Both the position numbers and the translations under genes were made by a program. Shown piece after piece: positions 1 through 6,594 of a stretch of 7,298 bases of DNA. The first letter of the stretch is position 1. The number at the start of each line of letters is the position of its first letter. Where the stretch lies: positions 1 through 7,298 of the forward strand of contig JBFXAN010000246.1 of assembly GCA_050184225.1 (NCBI GenBank), written 5' to 3'. Below the pieces are notes generated by a model. That model searched no databases and was not told the DNA's origin. It worked only from the letters and a program-made list of their open reading frames with translations. Origin of the DNA: JBFXAN01 sp050184225. Its GTDB lineage: Bacteria; Chloroflexota; Dehalococcoidia; CAUJGQ01.

Positions 1-232
1 TGTCCGGTGGTGGCGGTTGTTGGCCATTGAAGGGTTTGTTGACGGCGTCGCGGAAGGCGAAGAAGCGCGTGCCGGGTGGGTGGGGGCCGGAGCCGGGGGG
101 ATCGGGCTCGTCGCCGAAGATGCCGTCGATCATGGCATCGAGCGCGGCGAGTTGTTCGGGGGTGGCGTTGTCGTAGGACCAGGGCTCTTTGATGCGGCGT
201 TGCAGGGAGCGGACGCGGGATGCGAGGCGCAT
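1..232 (-). CDS. Small hypothetical protein, second gene of a two-gene operon (3' end off the window)
   Basis: The frame is open from an ATG at 232 (minus strand) to the left edge, so at least 77 residues are visible and the C terminus is missing. The start is preceded by a strong ribosome binding site, GGAGGAG, about 6 bases upstream. The protein begins MRLASRVRSLQRRIKEPW, a basic amphipathic N terminus that may form a short helix. An acidic helical stretch follows (TPEQLAALDAMIDGIFGDEP, about residues 25-44), and then a proline/glycine-rich segment. I do not recognise the family and assign no function. It starts 43 bases after the stop of the helix-turn-helix gene on the same strand, so the two are probably co-transcribed. 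It could be a phage-derived or regulatory accessory protein, but nothing visible decides this. Confidence 0.7.
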   Translation of the reverse strand, partial: MRLASRVRSLQRRIKEPWSYDNATPEQLAALDAMIDGIFGDEPDPPGSGPHPPGTRFFAFRDAVNKPFNGQQPPPPD

Positions 233-275
233 AGGGGATCTCCTCCGGGTGAGTTGACTGATGGGGGTGGTGTCA

Positions 276-674
276 TCAGGGCGGGCGGCCGTCGAGTTGT
301 TCGGCGATCTCTTCGAGGCGTTCGACGCGGCGGGCGAGGTCGGCGACGTCGTAGAGGTGGACGGTGTGCTGAATGACGGCGCGGGCGGCGGCGACGCGGG
401 CGCGTTCGGGGGCGTCGGGGTCGGCGGCGATCTGATGGAGGGTGAGGAGGGACTGGGGTGCGACCTGGAGGGCGGCGCGGAGGAGCGCCTCGATCCGCTC
501 GGACTGGGCACGGCGCAGCTCGGCGAGGAGCTCGCCGTCTTCGAGGTAGCGGCGGATGGTGCGGAGGGAGACGCTGAGCTGAAGTGCGACATCGGGGGGC
601 GGGAGGCCACGGGCGAGGAGTTCCATGGCCTGCTGGCGACGGAGGCGGGTTGTGGGGCGGGTGAGCGCGGTCAT
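276..674 (-). CDS. Small helix-turn-helix DNA-binding protein
   Basis: This encodes a 132-residue protein from the ATG at 674. That start is chosen because GAGAGGAA lies 7 bases upstream; an in-frame ATG at 713 would add 13 residues but has a weaker site. Residues about 13-44 form a homeodomain-like helix-turn-helix: a helix (RQQAMELLARG), a second helix around PPDVALQLSV, and a recognition helix SLRTIRRYLED. This type is shared by transposase N termini, small phage terminase subunits and simple regulators. Residues about 48-105 are alanine/arginine-rich helices. The tail (LARRVERLEEIAEQL, 113-127) has leucine and valine spacing suited to a short coiled coil for oligomerisation. It leads the operon with the small protein at 1-232. 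DNA binding is well supported; the cellular role (regulator or phage-derived packaging-type protein) is unknown. Confidence 0.75.
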   Translation of the reverse strand: MTALTRPTTRLRRQQAMELLARGLPPPDVALQLSVSLRTIRRYLEDGELLAELRRAQSERIEALLRAALQVAPQSLLTLHQIAADPDAPERARVAAARAVIQHTVHLYDVADLARRVERLEEIAEQLDGRPP

Positions 675-720
675 CGTCTGATTCCTCTCGACACCATCGA
701 CACATACGAACATTCATTCT

Positions 721-918
721 CATCAGTCTGTGGTGTCCGGTCGCCGGGCGTCAACGCACAATTGACCAACGGATGGGGACGGAAGCGAACCGAGTGACCG
801 GAGCCGATGATGCAGGGTGAGAGGCTGCCGTCTAATACCTCTTCGGCGACGACATATGATGAGGCATTGATTGTCGGACGGCTTGAGAGACGTTCGGACC
901 GTGTGCTCTATTCGGGCG
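721..918. repeat. Left copy of a diverged ~200-bp direct repeat flanking the IS
   Basis: This stretch matches 1791-1982 in the same orientation. The first 55 bases (722-776 against 1791-1845) align without gaps with 44 identities, including the shared core CACAATTGACCAAC. The last 36 bases (883-918 against 1947-1982) match at 31 positions, including CTTGAGAGAC and ATTCGGGCG. The middle aligns with small gaps and shares GAGGCTGCCGTC, ATGATGAG and ATTGATT. Most mismatches are transitions. No convincing coding frame spans it. It lies upstream of the helix-turn-helix gene, so it may carry that gene's promoter, and it ends 12 bases before the left end of the insertion sequence. Confidence 0.8.
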
Positions 919-930
919 AGGGCAGTCTGA

Positions 931-946
931 GAGACCGCCTGGAAAG
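931..946 (+). repeat. Left terminal inverted repeat of the IS
   Basis: GAGACCGCCTGGAAAG pairs with the right terminal repeat at 13 of 16 positions. It is the transposase recognition end by family analogy. Confidence 0.75.
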
Positions 947-972
947 TTGACGAAACACGGTAGCCTGGAGGC

Positions 973-1759
973 ATGGACGACGAACAACGGTATCCGACGG
1001 ACCTGACGGATGCGCAATGGGCGGTGCTGGAGCCACTGATTCCGCTACCGAAACCCGGTGGCCGACCGCGCCGCGTGGATATGCGGCAGATCGTGAACGC
1101 CATCATCTATATCGACCGGACGGGGTGCCAGTGGCGGATGCTGCCGCGGGAGTACCCGAAGTGGAAGACGGTCTACTGGTACTTCACGCGCTGGCAGGAC
1201 GACGGGACCTGGGAGCGCATCACCGACGCGCTGCGCCGGCAGCTGCGGCGCACGCTGGGCCGCGACCCCGAGCCAAGCGCCGGCATCCTCGATAGCCAGT
1301 CGGTGAAGACGACGCAAAGGGGGGATTCGCGGCTACGACGCCGGCAAGCAGGTGAAGGGCCGCAAGCGCCATCTGTTGGTCGACACCGAAGGGCTGGTGG
1401 TGCGGGTGGTGGTGCTGCCGGCCGAGATCCAGGACCGGGATGGGGCGCGGGATCTCTGTCACGTCGCCGCGCCGATCTGTCCCCGGCTGGCACACCTCTG
1501 GGCGGACAGCGCCTACGCCGGCTTCCTCGGCGAGTGGCTGCGCGACGAGTACGGCTGGCGCTTGGAGATCGTCAGCAAACCGCCCGACCAAGTGGGATTC
1601 GTCGGGCAACCACGCCGCTGGGTTGTCGAGCGGACATTCGCCTGGTTGGCAACCTACCGTCGGCTGAGCAAAGACTCTGAGGAGTTACCCGAAAGCAGCG
1701 AGGCGTGGGTCTATGCCGCAAGTAGCCATCTCATGCGCAAGCGATTGGTGGCGGCATAG
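973..1759 (+). CDS. IS5-family DDE transposase in two frames (frame change at a G6 run)
   Basis: The first frame starts at the ATG at 973 and shows the usual N-terminal domain of this family (LTDAQWAVLEPLIP, GGRPRRVDMRQIVNAI, GCQWRMLPREYPKW), then the first catalytic Asp (D107) in ILDSQSVKTT. Family-like sequence stops in this frame near 1318-1324 and resumes in the next frame as IRGYDAGKQVKGRKRHLLVD at 1325. The second frame carries the second Asp in WADSAYAG and the catalytic Glu in VVERTFAWL, and ends with TAG at 1759. Joined, it makes about 261 residues, a normal length. The first frame alone runs on out of family to 1680; a separate second frame could start at the GTG at 1352. The join needs a +1 (or -2) shift at AAAGGGGGG (1316-1324). 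This could be programmed slippage or an inactivating one-G insertion. A GGAGG lies only one base before the start, an unusually tight spacing. Confidence 0.85.
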
Positions 1760-1760
1760 C

Positions 1761-1776
1761 CTTCCCAGACGGCCTC
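1761..1776 (-). repeat. Right terminal inverted repeat of the IS
   Basis: CTTCCCAGACGGCCTC on the plus strand is the imperfect reverse complement of the left end. It begins two bases after the transposase stop codon, as is typical for compact insertion sequences. Confidence 0.75.
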
Positions 1777-1790
1777 TAACCCTAGATCTT

Positions 1791-1982
1791 ATCAGCCTAT
1801 GGTGCTTGATCGCCGAGCGGCAACACACAATTGACCAACAAATGGACGGCGGTGAAGTGGACGGTCGGGGCCGTTGATGCGGTGTGAGGCTGCCGTCGCG
1901 GAACCCGCTGGCGTCTGCTTATGATGAGAGATTGATTCTCGGACGCTTGAGAGACATTCGGGTCGTGCGCTCCATTCGGGCG
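1791..1982. repeat. Right copy of the diverged ~200-bp direct repeat
   Basis: This is homologous to 721-918 in direct orientation. It starts 14 bases after the right end of the insertion sequence. Compared with the left copy, it has small deletions in the first half and a short insertion after GCTGCCGTC. No coding frame is convincing. The remaining non-coding sequence up to the palindrome at 2119 (1983-2118) shows nothing recognisable. Confidence 0.8.
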
Positions 1983-2118
1983 GCGTGACCGTGTTCGCCC
2001 GCAAGCCAGACCCGAAAGCGGTGGCAGTGCGCCGTCAGGACGCGGAGCGGTGCCAGTCCCCGCCGTCGTTGGTGGACCGAGTTCGAGCGCATGAGACTGT
2101 GGGCGGCCCACATGCGGG

Positions 2119-2154
2119 CTGGCGCGACAGGATGTGCACATCCTGTCGCGCCAG
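2119..2154. terminator. Perfect 36-bp palindrome, possible terminator of the oxidoreductase gene
   Basis: CTGGCGCGACAGGATGTG is followed immediately by its exact reverse complement, giving 18-bp arms. As RNA it would fold into a stem of about 16 bp with a TGCA tetraloop. It lies 23 bases beyond the stop codon of the minus-strand oxidoreductase, where a transcript end would be expected. There is no T-tract after it on the minus strand, so a canonical intrinsic terminator is not shown. It could also be a dyad site for a dimeric DNA-binding protein. Confidence 0.55.
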
Positions 2155-2177
2155 CGTCGTGTCCCGTCCGGGCGGAG

Positions 2178-3596
2178 TTAGCGAGTGGGCCAGGCGGGTT
2201 TGATGTTCTGGTTCTGCCGGAACAGGTTGGTTGGGTCGTACCTGGCCTTGATCGCGGCGAGGCGCTCATAGGTCGCCGGCTTGTAGGCATCGCGCACCCG
2301 CGCCTCGCCCTCGTTCTGGGCGAAGTTCACGTAGATGCCGGCAGCGTGGGGCTGCAACGCCTCGTAGTACCGGATGATCTTCGCCTGCTGATGCTCGTCG
2401 TCGGCTGGATCATCCCACTCGGCGACCACGGCCAGCATGAACGGCTTGTCCCGGTGGCCGAAGGCGGTCGTCTGCTCCGGGATCCGCGCCATCTTGCCGC
2501 CGAGCACACGCAGCTGCGCCATCGCGAACCGTGCGTCTGCCTGCCCCGAATGCGTCACGATCGTCTTGATCGCATCGTCCTCCAGCGATTTCAGATACAG
2601 CGAGCGCATCGCCAGACGCCCGCCTGGCTTGGTCAGAGGCTTCGTCAGTTCGAACATCCCCGGATACGGCATCGGCCCGACCACGTCAGCGATCGGCGTC
2701 GCCAGCGTTCGCAACGGCGCCACCACGCGCTCGCCCTCGGCGAGGTCGCCGACGTAGCAGAAGGCGACGAGGACGGACAGCTCGCCCACCCGCTCCGCGG
2801 GGATGAACGGCAACGCCGGCGCGCGCATGACCATCACCATCGTCGTCAGCTCGTCCGGGGCTTGGGCAGCGTAGTCGGCGGCGGCCCGGATGATGCGCTC
2901 CCCGTCGGTCGCGGGGTAGAAGACCCCACCGCCGAGGATCGTCCCGGCCGGCTCCAGCCGGAACTCGAGCGAGGTGATGATGCCGAAGTTGCCGCCGCCG
3001 CCGCGGATTGCCCAGAACAGGTCGGAATGCTCGTCGGCGTTCGCCCGCAGCAGACGACCGTCCGCCGTGACGATGTCGACCGAGAGGAGGTGGTCGATCG
3101 TGAGGCCGTACTTGCGCACCATCCAGCCGACGCCACCGCCGACGGTGAGGCCGCCGACGCCGACGCTGTGGACATCGCCGGAGGTGGTGGCGAGGCCGTA
3201 GACCTGGGTCTGGTCGGCGTACTCACCCCAGGTGAGGCCAGGCTGCACCCGCGCCGTGCGCCGCACCGGGTCGATCCGCATCGCCTTCATTGCGGAGAGG
3301 TCGACGACGATGCCGTCATCGACGAGCCCGAATCCCGCGAAGCTGTGGCCGCCGCTGCGCACGGCGATTGGCGTCCCCGTCTCGCGGGCGTAGTCCACGG
3401 CCGCGATCACGTCAATCTCGTCCACGGCGCGGACGATCAAGGACGGGTGTCGGTCAACGTTGCCCCAGAAGACGGTGCGTGCCGCGTCATAGGTCTCGTC
3501 GCCGGGCTGGATCAGTTCGCCGCGCAGTCGCACGCGCAGCGTGTCGATCGGGTCGGGGACGCGCTCCGTCTGCGGGCCGGAAATCTCGATAACCAT
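2178..3596 (-). CDS. FAD-linked oxidoreductase, berberine bridge enzyme (BBE)-like, PCMH/VAO-type fold
   Basis: The protein has 472 residues, a normal length for bacterial BBE-like oxidases. The ATG at 3596 has an ideal upstream site (GAGGAG, 7 bases away). The N-terminal FAD-binding domain covers about residues 45-220. It contains RSGGHSFAG with His84, the residue that carries 8-alpha-N1-histidyl FAD in this family, the glycine-rich GVGGLTVGGGVGW (145-158), and WAIRGGGGNFGI (195-206). The substrate-binding middle region follows, and the C-terminal BBE motif YDPTNLFRQNQNI (453-465) closes the protein. The second flavin-linking residue of bicovalent members (GxCxxVG) is absent: the matching segment is GDVHSVG, with Val142 at the Cys position. 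A single covalent link is therefore predicted. Family members oxidise sugars, alcohols or secondary metabolites with oxygen as acceptor; the substrate cannot be read here. No signal peptide is seen, so it is probably cytoplasmic. It appears to be a single-gene unit. Confidence 0.92.
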   Translation of the reverse strand: MVIEISGPQTERVPDPIDTLRVRLRGELIQPGDETYDAARTVFWGNVDRHPSLIVRAVDEIDVIAAVDYARETGTPIAVRSGGHSFAGFGLVDDGIVVDLSAMKAMRIDPVRRTARVQPGLTWGEYADQTQVYGLATTSGDVHSVGVGGLTVGGGVGWMVRKYGLTIDHLLSVDIVTADGRLLRANADEHSDLFWAIRGGGGNFGIITSLEFRLEPAGTILGGGVFYPATDGERIIRAAADYAAQAPDELTTMVMVMRAPALPFIPAERVGELSVLVAFCYVGDLAEGERVVAPLRTLATPIADVVGPMPYPGMFELTKPLTKPGGRLAMRSLYLKSLEDDAIKTIVTHSGQADARFAMAQLRVLGGKMARIPEQTTAFGHRDKPFMLAVVAEWDDPADDEHQQAKIIRYYEALQPHAAGIYVNFAQNEGEARVRDAYKPATYERLAAIKARYDPTNLFRQNQNIKPAWPTR

Positions 3597-3846
3597 GTGA
3601 TTGCTCCTCTTTCTTATGTCGCGCCTGGGGGCTCGTACCCTTCACGCGCGCTTGCATTGGTTCTCCGCTCACCTGCCTCACCGCTCGGCCACTGTGCCGG
3701 CGTGAAGCGGGTGGCTGGTGTCACCAACGTACGGCGCGTTGAGGAGCACGGGCGTCTGGCGCCCGTCATATTCAGGCGCCATATCTTTCGAGGGAGCGTC
3801 CTGCCCGACCTATGACGATCGCCAGAGGTGGGTACGCGGGGGTGCG
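3597..3846. other. Intergenic region upstream of the oxidoreductase gene
   Basis: No gene is supported here. The region should hold the oxidoreductase promoter on the minus strand, but no pair of hexamers was convincing. Two small symmetric elements are visible. One is a 7-bp stem with a 5-base loop, ACGGGCG TCTGG CGCCCGT, at 3748-3766. The other is a dyad TGGTG T CACCA at 3716-3726 that could be a weak operator. Both are short enough to arise by chance in GC-rich DNA. Confidence 0.4.
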
Positions 3847-3894
3847 GAGCGGAGCGAAGCATCGGTCGGACCGCGCGATCCTTCGCTGCCGCTC
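3847..3894. repeat. Hairpin resembling a dispersed intergenic repeat; possible terminator of the LuxR gene
   Basis: The left arm GAGCGGAGCGAAGCATC (3847-3863) pairs with the right arm GATCCTTCGCTGCCGCTC (3877-3894) apart from one bulged base and one mismatch. A 13-base loop between them contains a smaller CGGT/ACCG stem. The sequence continues as AGGATGAC. The wording GATCC-TTCGCT...CTCAGGATGAC recalls a short repeat dispersed in the intergenic DNA of several high-GC phyla; this is from memory, not a search. It begins 45 bases after the LuxR-type gene's stop codon, so it could help end that transcript. No T-tract follows on the minus strand. Confidence 0.55.
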
Positions 3895-3939
3895 AGGATG
3901 ACAACGGTCCTGGGCGGCGCGTGGTTGTGTGAGGCGCTC

Positions 3940-6381
3940 TTAGTCCGGGCGGGCGGGCAGCAGCCCGTGTTCCGCGGCCCAGACGGCGAGTTGCGCGCGC
4001 GAGTGGAGGTCGAGCTTCGTGAAGATGTTGGTGAGGTGGACGCCGACGGTGCCCTCGGCGATCACGAGGCTTTCGGCGATCTGGCGGTCGGTCTGTCCTT
4101 GCGCGACCAACGCCGCCACCTCGCGCTCCCGGCGAGTGAGGGGGCTTGGTTCGCGTGCGGGCGCGCGGGGTGCGGTGACCGGGGGCACCGCTCCGGGAGG
4201 CTCGGCTGCCGCCGTCGTGCCCAGGCTCGAGAGCGCGGCGGCGGCCACCTGCTCCGGCGGGGTGGCGCGGCCGGCCGCGATGGCAGCGGCGAAGGCAGCG
4301 TCGCCAAGCTGGGCGCGGGTGGCGGCCACGGCGGTTTCACGGGCACCCTGCTCGATCGGAGAGAAGTTGAAGACGTCACTAGAACCGACCGCCTCGCGGA
4401 GGGACTCTGTCGCTCCGTGCAGCCGTGCCGATTGCTCCCAGGCGCCGCGGCGCTGCGCCATGATCGCGAGATTGCTGAGCACCCATGCGAGACCTTGCCG
4501 GTCTCCCAGTTCCTGAAAGAGCGCCAGGCTTTCGGCGCAGAGAGCGGCCGCCCGCTCCCAATCCTCCAGGTCGCGTTCGACCCGCGCGAGGTTGTTGAGC
4601 ACGAGGGCGACGTTCGCGTTGTCCCCCAGCGCGCGGAAGAGCGCGAGGCTCTCCTCATAGCAGGCACGCGCGCGCTCGTTGTCGCCGCGATTCCGAGCCA
4701 GAACACCCCAGAGATTGATCGATATTGCAACAGTGGGCTGGTCTCCCAGCTCGCGGGCGATCGCCAAGCTCTCGCTATGCAATGCCTCTGCCCGCTCGAA
4801 GTCACGCCGCTTGAGCGCACTGACGCCCAGGTTGTGCAGGGCCACGGCGACGTTCCGACGGTCCCCCAGCTCCCGCCACAGGCTCAAGGCCTCCTCGTAC
4901 CACGCTTCGGCTCGTTCAAACTCCCCCCGCTTGTGCGCCAGGTTGCCGGCACCGTTCAGGGCCTTTGCCCGCGCCGAGGTTGGCGCCTCGGGCCGGTGGG
5001 CGAGCGTTCGCTCCAGCCATTCCTGCCCTTCGGTGAGGTGGCCGCGCAGTTCCCAGAAGCGCCACAATGCCGCCGCCAGTCGGAGGCCCAGTTCCCCCTG
5101 ATCGCGTTCGAGCGCCCAGCCGAGCGCGGCCCGCAGGTTGTCGTGCTCGCGCTCCAGCCGGTCAAGCCAGGCAGCCTGGCGCGGACCCACCAGTTCGGAG
5201 GCCGCCTGCTCCGCGAGGGCCATGAAGTACTCGGCGTGCCGTCGCCGCACCGCCTCGGTATCGCCGCTCACGTCCAGCCGCTCGGCGGCATATTCACGAA
5301 TCGTCTCGAGCATCGCGAAGCGAGGCTCGCCCTCCGGTCCCTCTGCTTGCCGCACCAGGCTCTGGTCGACCAGCACCGCCAGACCATCCAGCACAGCCAA
5401 CGATAGATCCTGGTCGATGTCGCATACGGCCTCGGCCGCGTCCAGGCTACAGCCGCCGGCGAACACCGCCAGCCTTGCGAACAGCACGCACTCGTCCGGT
5501 TCCAGCAGGTTGTAGCTCCAGGCGATCGTGCCGCGCAGCGTCTGCTGGCGCGCCGGCAGGTCGCGCCCGCCTCCGGTGAGCAGGGTGAGGCGGCGGCCCA
5601 GTCGTGCGAGCAGCGCCTGGGGTGAGAGCAGCTTGACGCGGGCCGCCGCCAGCTCGATCGCCAGCGGCAGCCCATCGAGGCGCGCGCACAGCTCGGCAAC
5701 GGCCGGCGCGCTCGCGTTTGTTACCTGGAAGTCGGGCCGGGCAGCCTGCGCGCGCTGGATGAAGAGTGTCACCGCCTCGTACTGCGACAGCGCCTCTAGA
5801 TCGGGCAGGCGCTTGGGGTCGGGCAATTGCAACGGCGGCACGGGGAATTCATGCTCGCCGGACAGGCGGAGCGCGGCACGGCTGGTGACGAGCAGCTTGA
5901 GCTTGGGGCAGGCCGTTAGCAGGTCGGTCAGGAGTGGGGCGGCGGCAAGCACCTGCTCGAAGTTGTCCAGTACGAGCAGTAATGACCGGCCGCGCAGATG
6001 ATCGACGAGGCTCTCGATCAGCGATCTGCGGGCGGTTTCGCCGATGTCGAGCGCTCCGGCGATCGCCGACGGCACCAGGGTCGGGTCGGCGATTGGGGCG
6101 AGGTCGACGAAGTAGACGCCGTCCTCACAGTCCGCGAGCAGGTCTTCGGCGATGGCGAGGGCCAGCCGGGTCTTTCCCACGCCACCGGCGCCGGTCAGGG
6201 TGAGGAGTTGCACCTCCGCGCGCCGAAGCTGACCGCTCACCGCCTCCCGTTCGCGCTCCCGGCCGATGAGTGATGTGGGCGGCCTCGGCAGCTTGCAGGG
6301 CCGCGCCACTCCTCCTCGACCGGCTACCAAACGTTGCTGCACGTCCGCCCCCGCGCTTTCCTGATGACCGAGGGGTCTCAC
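3940..6381 (-). CDS. LuxR-family transcriptional regulator with STAND ATPase and TPR domains
   Basis: This encodes 813 residues from the GTG at 6381; the open frame extends up to a TAG at 6421-6423 without an ATG. The start is uncertain: GTG codons at 6342 and 6309 are also possible, and none has an ideal ribosome site. The conserved region begins at about residue 31 (LPRPPTSLIGRERE). Domains in order are a NACHT/NB-ARC-like ATPase with Walker A GAGGVGKT (64-71), Walker B LLLVLDNFE (134-142), LLVTSR (163-168) and DGLPLAIELAAAR (236-248); a winged-helix segment (about 280-370); TPR-type repeats of exactly 40 residues starting at 473, 513, 553, 593 and 633; and a C-terminal LuxR helix-turn-helix (about 746-806, LTRREREVAALVAQGQTDRQIAE and EGTVGVHLTNIFTKL). 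By family analogy it is a signal-gated ATPase switch that oligomerises and activates transcription. The inducer and targets are unknown. It is divergent from the secreted-protein gene. Confidence 0.93.
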   Translation of the reverse strand: MRPLGHQESAGADVQQRLVAGRGGVARPCKLPRPPTSLIGREREREAVSGQLRRAEVQLLTLTGAGGVGKTRLALAIAEDLLADCEDGVYFVDLAPIADPTLVPSAIAGALDIGETARRSLIESLVDHLRGRSLLLVLDNFEQVLAAAPLLTDLLTACPKLKLLVTSRAALRLSGEHEFPVPPLQLPDPKRLPDLEALSQYEAVTLFIQRAQAARPDFQVTNASAPAVAELCARLDGLPLAIELAAARVKLLSPQALLARLGRRLTLLTGGGRDLPARQQTLRGTIAWSYNLLEPDECVLFARLAVFAGGCSLDAAEAVCDIDQDLSLAVLDGLAVLVDQSLVRQAEGPEGEPRFAMLETIREYAAERLDVSGDTEAVRRRHAEYFMALAEQAASELVGPRQAAWLDRLEREHDNLRAALGWALERDQGELGLRLAAALWRFWELRGHLTEGQEWLERTLAHRPEAPTSARAKALNGAGNLAHKRGEFERAEAWYEEALSLWRELGDRRNVAVALHNLGVSALKRRDFERAEALHSESLAIARELGDQPTVAISINLWGVLARNRGDNERARACYEESLALFRALGDNANVALVLNNLARVERDLEDWERAAALCAESLALFQELGDRQGLAWVLSNLAIMAQRRGAWEQSARLHGATESLREAVGSSDVFNFSPIEQGARETAVAATRAQLGDAAFAAAIAAGRATPPEQVAAAALSSLGTTAAAEPPGAVPPVTAPRAPAREPSPLTRREREVAALVAQGQTDRQIAESLVIAEGTVGVHLTNIFTKLDLHSRAQLAVWAAEHGLLPARPD

Positions 6382-6594
6382 CGATGCCTGCCACGGCGGC
6401 CACCGGGTCCGACCGAGATTCTAGTGTACAGGCCAACCCTCGCGCACGACTCGCACGAGAGCCGCCCGCCAGGCACCTCGAGGATGGGTCATTTTCGGGT
6501 TGTTCGCGGGTCTGGCGCCCGCCGGTCCGCGGATACGGTGGCTTTGGGGGCGGCGCGCTCTCACCGTTGTCTAGCAAGCGAAAGGGGAGAAACC
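6382..6594. promoter_or_regulatory. Divergent intergenic region between the LuxR regulator and the secreted-protein gene
   Basis: This 213-base region must supply the upstream signals for both genes. On the minus strand TAGAAT (plus-strand 6418-6423) matches five of six bases of a -10 hexamer and lies 37 bases before the GTG at 6381. No good -35 is found at the usual spacing. On the plus strand AAAGGGGAG (6581-6589) is a clear ribosome binding site for the gene starting at 6595. No convincing plus-strand promoter or LuxR-type operator dyad was identified. Confidence 0.35.

Larger units (their letters stand above)
931..1776 (+). mobile_element. IS5-family insertion sequence, 846 bp, IS427/IS1031-like
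   Basis: The ends form an imperfect terminal inverted repeat. The left end reads GAGACCGCCTGGAAAG (931-946) and the right end, on the opposite strand, reads GAGGCCGTCTGGGAAG (1776-1761). They match at 13 of 16 positions and all mismatches are transitions. A two-frame DDE transposase fills the interior. The size of about 850 bp, the split transposase and TNA-like flanking trinucleotides (TGA at 928-930, TAA at 1777-1779) fit the IS427/IS1031 groups of the IS5 family. The flanking trinucleotides are not identical, so a clean target duplication is not shown. The element sits in the short spacer between two diverged direct repeats. Confidence 0.85.

Noticed and set aside
261..797. Plus-strand open frame (178 codons) over the helix-turn-helix gene
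   Set aside because: It is Gly/Glu-rich antisense shadow. The minus-strand gene has a clear helix-turn-helix and ribosome site.
811..832. Alternative left end of the IS at GAGGCTGCCGTC
   Set aside because: It resembles the right end, but the same block occurs in the right direct repeat. The ends at 931 and 1776 match better and give the normal element size.
723..1106. Minus-strand open frame spanning the left repeat and the IS start
   Set aside because: It crosses the insertion-sequence boundary and includes antisense transposase. The similar minus-strand frame at 1792-2004 reflects DNA repeat homology, not a protein family.
1919..2290. Minus-strand open frames between the IS and the oxidoreductase
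   Set aside because: They run through the palindrome and into the oxidoreductase 3' end. They are low-complexity, with no recognised domain or ribosome site.
2091..3815. Long plus-strand open frame (574 codons)
   Set aside because: It is antisense to the well-supported oxidoreductase. The translation is rich in Arg/His/Asp with no domain, a usual shadow in high-GC DNA.
3718..5406. Long plus-strand open frame (562 codons)
   Set aside because: It is antisense to the LuxR-type regulator. No motif or ribosome site is present, and the composition follows the opposite-strand gene.
6334..6594. Upstream extension of the secreted-protein frame
   Set aside because: The added 87 residues have no conserved look and would bury the signal peptide. 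They also overlap the 5' end of the divergent regulator. The ribosome site before 6595 decides the start.
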